Origin: Selenomonadaceae bacterium
GTDB taxonomy: Bacteria > Bacillota > Negativicutes > Selenomonadales > Selenomonadaceae
Length of the DNA stretch: 7,708 bases
Direction of reading: 5' to 3'
Assembly: GCA_017453765.1 (NCBI GenBank)
Contig: JAFTEG010000244.1
Span: 1 to 7,708 of the forward strand
The translations under genes and the position numbers were made by a program. Of this stretch, positions 5,468-7,708 are shown in pieces (within the stretch, counting starts at the first letter, position 1; every line of letters begins with the position of its first letter). The notes under the pieces are model-generated. The model was not told the origin of the DNA and did no database searches. It saw only the letters and a list, made by a program, of their open reading frames with translations.

Positions 5468-6130
5468 TTATCCGATAAGCTCGCTTACAATTTTGGTAAT
5501 GTAGCCGCCGCGTGACACGAAAGTAAATTTGCGCGTCTTATTTTTATTGAAATATCTGTAGTCGGCGCCGTTGCTCTTAACGTCAACTTCGTCAGCAGTT
5601 TCATACGTGGTATTTAAAATAGTTTCCTGCATATCGACGGCAACGCCTTCGGGAGTAACAATTTCGCCGCTGATAACGCTGATTTTTTTCACAATATTAT
5701 TCGCAACTTCAACCGTCAAACCGTTATCAAAAGTAAAAGTGTTGTCGCCGCGATCCACCGGTTCACCGAATGCCGCTTTCATTTTGTCGAAGGCAATACC
5801 GGGCAATGCTCCGGCAATGGTAATGTCGCGGGAGTCTTTGAATAATTTCACCGACGAATCAATAATGTTGAGTTCCTCTTTGACAGGCGCGGCTTGAACT
5901 TCCGGTGCGGCTTTAGCAACCGGCGCGGCGTCCTGCTTGACATCGGCTTTTGCAGGTTCTTCGGCAGGTTTATTGGCTTGGCTTGCAAGTGCCGCCGCCA
6001 AACCGGACAAAGGAGATGAGCCTGACGCTCCCTGCACGGCCGCTTCAACTTTTTGCTGGGTAGTTTCGGTAGGTTTATTTTCTTTTCTTGAAAATGCCGA
6101 CGTGATACCGGAAAAATCAAATTTTGGCAT
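5468..6130 (-). CDS. Unrecognised protein with Ala/Pro linker and two-repeat C-terminal domain
   Basis: The 220-residue protein has no signal peptide or membrane segment. Residues 1-45 are polar (M-P-K-F-D-F-S-G-I-T-S-A-F-S-R-K). Residues 46-85 are a low-complexity Ala/Pro/Lys linker, and 90-220 is a folded domain. This domain appears to contain two related halves: A-L-P-G-I-A-F-D-K-M-K-A-A-F-G-E-P at 108-124, followed by strands, then T-P-E-G-V-A-V-D-M-Q-E-T-I at 159-171 ending with strands and a G-G-Y-I-T-K-I-V finish. The 'G-x-x-x-x-x-V/M-x-x-x-x-G-x-P plus hairpin' pattern recalls BamE/SmpA or DUF4309 folds, but this is not a family call. The ATG at 6130 has AAGGAG at good spacing; the GTG at 6139 lies in that site. 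A promoter is seen just upstream. Confidence 0.8.
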   Translation of the reverse strand: MPKFDFSGITSAFSRKENKPTETTQQKVEAAVQGASGSSPLSGLAAALASQANKPAEEPAKADVKQDAAPVAKAAPEVQAAPVKEELNIIDSSVKLFKDSRDITIAGALPGIAFDKMKAAFGEPVDRGDNTFTFDNGLTVEVANNIVKKISVISGEIVTPEGVAVDMQETILNTTYETADEVDVKSNGADYRYFNKNKTRKFTFVSRGGYITKIVSELIG

Positions 6131-6165
6131 GAAAATCACTCCTTACAATTTAAACTTCACTGCGA

Positions 6166-6194
6166 ATATTACAAGAAATTTTTCAAAATTGCAA
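6166..6194 (-). promoter_or_regulatory. Sigma-A type promoter for the minus-strand linker-protein operon
   Basis: Read on the minus strand, TTGCAA (6189-6194) is followed after exactly 17 bases by TAATAT (6166-6171). The predicted start near 6159 leaves a leader of about 28 bases before the ATG at 6130. It may also drive the endonuclease and DUF362 genes, since no terminator is seen between them. Confidence 0.65.
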
Positions 6195-6218
6195 GCGTGC
6201 TGAATCTGCGCGGCAAGA

Positions 6219-6247
6219 TTGACAAAGTTATAGACGCAATGTAATAT
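6219..6247 (+). promoter_or_regulatory. Sigma-A type promoter for the peptide-GTPase operon
   Basis: A perfect TTGACA -35 (6219-6224) is followed after 17 bases by TAATAT (6242-6247). Transcription from about 6254 would give a leader of roughly 140 bases before the peptide gene. It fires away from the minus-strand promoter, whose -35 lies 24 bases away. A second consensus -10, TATAAT at 6339-6344, has no convincing -35 and may be a weaker secondary start. Confidence 0.65.
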
Positions 6248-6273
6248 GCACGTGATTTAAAAAGTGTGGCTCT

Positions 6274-6335
6274 CGTTGCACGGGAAAATTTTTTGTAGTT
6301 TTGTCCCGGCGGAACAATACAACGCAATTTTTTTT
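6274..6335 (+). promoter_or_regulatory. Possible leader attenuator hairpin with T8 tract
   Basis: Within the leader, CGGGAAAA at 6281-6288 can pair with TTTTGTCCCG at 6299-6308 with one bulged G. An outer arm CGTTG (6274-6278) can pair with CAACG (6320-6324), and T8 follows at 6328-6335. A competing smaller hairpin, TTGTCC with GGAACAA around a CGGC loop (6301-6317), would disrupt the first. Two exclusive folds before a U run suggest conditional termination, but the outer arm is short and the internal loop is asymmetric, so the structure may be weak. Confidence 0.35.
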
Positions 6336-6395
6336 GTTTATAATCGGCTTGTATAAAAATTTATTCGTCTGTAAAAATTTGAGGAGGAATGAAAA

Positions 6396-6542
6396 ATGTT
6401 GGGAAAAATTCTTATTGGAGTTGTTAAGGCGCTTATCAACACTATCGGCGCCAAAAACACGGCAAAGCTTGCAACGTCCAAGCCGATGCGCGAAATCGGC
6501 AAGCAGGTTATCAAACACGGAGTTAAAAAAATTCTTAAGTAG
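6396..6542 (+). CDS. Small strongly basic peptide (48 aa), unknown function
   Basis: The peptide reads M-L-G-K-I-L-I-G-V-V-K-A-L-I-N-T-I-G-A-K, then a polar middle (N-T-A-K-L-A-T-S-K-P) and a second basic stretch (I-G-K-Q-V-I-K-H-G-V-K-K-I-L-K). It has about eleven Lys/Arg against a single Glu, and both halves show the 3-4 residue hydrophobic spacing of amphipathic helices. Such peptides commonly bind membranes. GAGGAGG at 6381-6387 gives a strong ribosome site for the ATG. The other ATG at 6389 is out of frame and stops after 12 codons. The gene ends 8 bases before the GTPase start, so the two are in one operon. No cysteine, leader or processing motif is seen. I do not recognise the family; possible roles are membrane recruiter for the GTPase or a toxic or regulatory peptide. 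Confidence 0.72.
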   Translation: MLGKILIGVVKALINTIGAKNTAKLATSKPMREIGKQVIKHGVKKILK

Positions 6543-6550
6543 GTGATTTT

Positions 6551-7708
6551 TTGAGCAGTATAATTGAAAGTGAGCTTTTAAAATGCCGTCAAGCCGCTGA
6601 AGAAGGTTACAAGCTTGCACGCGATAACTACGCCGAAATTCAAAATACTTTGTCGAAAGCCAAAAGTCGCGTTGCCTCTGCCAATGCGGAACAAAGTAAA
6701 GTGTCGCGCATTCAAAATACCGAACTTATCAAGGCGCAAGAAAAAGAACTCGGCAACCTTGAAAAAAGTATCGGCAGTATCGGTACCGATCTTGAAAATC
6801 TGCGCAAGCGTCAAAAAGATTTTTCAATAGTAGTTTACGGCCGCACAATGGCGGGTAAGTCGACGCTTATGGAAATTTTGACGCACGGCAACGGTAGATC
6901 TATCGGCAAGGGTTCTCAACGTACTACGCGTGACGTACGCGACTATTATTGGAACGGTTTAAAAATTACCGACGTGCCGGGCATTTGTGCTTTTGAAGGC
7001 GCTGAAGATGAAAAGCTTGCAATGGACGCGGCGAAATCTGCGGACTTGATTTTATTCCTGCTGACAAGTGACGCGCCGCAAGCTGACGAGGCGACTTGTC
7101 TTGCTCAGCTTAAAAAACTCGGTAAACCCGTTCTCGGTCTGATTAACGTCAAAATGAGCTTTAACATTAATGATGACTTGGACATTGAGGATTTGCAGGA
7201 TTTAATGTCAAATACAAGCAACGTTGACGCGATATTAAAGCAGTTCAAAAAATTTGCCGCCGGTCATAATCAAGATTGGAGCGGCATTAAATTTGTCGCC
7301 ACGCACTTGCTTGCCGCTTATCAAGCGCACCCGTGCAGAGGCAACAATTCACAAGTTTACGAGGCAAGCAAATTCGCGCAGGTTGAAAAATTTATTCTTG
7401 AAAAAATTAAGAATGACGGCAGATTTTTGCGCATAAAAACTTTTGTCGACAGCGTTGCCGTGCCGATGAACAATATTATCTTAAAGATTTACGAACAAAG
7501 TGGACAGTCTCTGCTTGAAAGCGATATTTGGTATGATAAGCATGTACAGCTTAACGAATGGCGCAAAGATTTTTTGTCGCGTTCACGTAAAAAATTAGTG
7601 GCGCTTTACGATGAATTGTCGAATATCCTTCACAAAGAGATTTACAGATTTTCAGAAAGTCACTACGAAGATGAAAATGTTAATGAAAATTGGCCCCGTG
7701 CTTTTCAA
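6551..7708 (+). CDS. Dynamin-like large GTPase (partial, C-terminus off window)
   Basis: The first 386 residues are visible. Residues 10-90 are a long Glu/Lys/Gln-rich coiled coil. The GTPase domain has the P-loop G97-R-T-M-A-G-K103-S-T, a switch threonine region Q-R-T-T-R-D at 123-128, and D141-V-P-G144 as the Walker B/G3 motif. At the G4 position it reads I-N199-V-K201-M, so the usual N/T-K-x-D is not clearly present, which weakens predicted guanine specificity. From about residue 240 the protein is helical (F-A-Q-V-E-K-F-I-L-E-K-I, then E-W-R-K-D-F-L-S-R-S-R-K-K-L), consistent with a dynamin-type stalk. Members of this broad class remodel membranes or act in phage defence and stress. The TTG start has AGGTGA at 6541-6546, overlapping the peptide's stop. 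The end is missing, so membrane segments cannot be judged. Confidence 0.85.
   Translation, partial: MSSIIESELLKCRQAAEEGYKLARDNYAEIQNTLSKAKSRVASANAEQSKVSRIQNTELIKAQEKELGNLEKSIGSIGTDLENLRKRQKDFSIVVYGRTMAGKSTLMEILTHGNGRSIGKGSQRTTRDVRDYYWNGLKITDVPGICAFEGAEDEKLAMDAAKSADLILFLLTSDAPQADEATCLAQLKKLGKPVLGLINVKMSFNINDDLDIEDLQDLMSNTSNVDAILKQFKKFAAGHNQDWSGIKFVATHLLAAYQAHPCRGNNSQVYEASKFAQVEKFILEKIKNDGRFLRIKTFVDSVAVPMNNIILKIYEQSGQSLLESDIWYDKHVQLNEWRKDFLSRSRKKLVALYDELSNILHKEIYRFSESHYEDENVNENWPRAFQ

Noticed and set aside
5571..6203. Plus-strand ORFs of 108 and 88 codons opposite the linker protein
   Set aside because: Ser/Ala-rich translations are mirror images of the Ala/Pro-rich linker coding on the other strand, and no ribosome site precedes them.
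1..7708. tRNA, rRNA, CRISPR array or insertion sequence
   Set aside because: No cloverleaf, repeat-spacer array, transposase or terminal inverted repeats were seen on either strand.

Overview
The window is bacterial and gene-dense. Shine-Dalgarno sites are strong (GAGGAGG, AAGGAGTGA), and TTG or GTG starts are frequent. The mix of YkgJ-type cysteine proteins, PqqD/radical SAM genes, a DUF362 Fe-S family protein and a dynamin-like GTPase suggests an anaerobic Bacillota, perhaps a Negativicutes relative. That taxonomic guess is weak and rests on style only.

Layout. (1) Positions 1-1134 hold a divergent pair: a partial RidA-family gene on the minus strand and a membrane-anchored lipoprotein of unknown role on the plus strand. 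(2) Positions 1275-3795 hold a compact seven-gene plus-strand operon: XRE regulator, CxxCxxCC (YkgJ-like) cysteine protein, radical SAM enzyme, two small precursor-like peptides, a PqqD-like recognition protein and a third precursor-like peptide. It ends at a clear terminator at 3826-3854. This is the most interesting part of the window. It looks like a RiPP (ribosomally made, post-translationally modified peptide) cluster with three Cys-free precursors. These share an N-terminal MKExYx(R/K)Px(I/V) leader and have diverged hydrophobic cores. Two of the three peptides are not evident from longer-ORF calling.

(3) Positions 3928-6130 hold a minus-strand block, read from right to left: an unrecognised Ala/Pro-linker protein with a two-repeat C-terminal domain, a free-standing NUMOD4-HNH homing-type endonuclease, and a DUF362 protein. 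The terminator at 3826-3854 can serve both converging operons. (4) At 6140-6395 is a divergent promoter region. TTGCAA-17-TAATAT fires left and TTGACA-17-TAATAT fires right, and the right-hand transcript has a long leader with a terminator-like fold. (5) Positions 6396-7708 hold a 48-residue, strongly basic peptide gene followed 8 bases later by a large dynamin-like GTPase that runs off the window.

How the genes work together. In the RiPP operon, the PqqD-like protein would bind the shared YxxP leader and present each peptide to the radical SAM enzyme. The YkgJ-like protein is a possible metal or redox accessory, and the XRE protein the likely switch. No peptidase or exporter lies between promoter and terminator, so maturation and export, if they happen, rely on genes elsewhere. 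The peptide-GTPase pair is a second possible uncharacterised module, in which a membrane-active peptide and a membrane-remodelling GTPase may act together.
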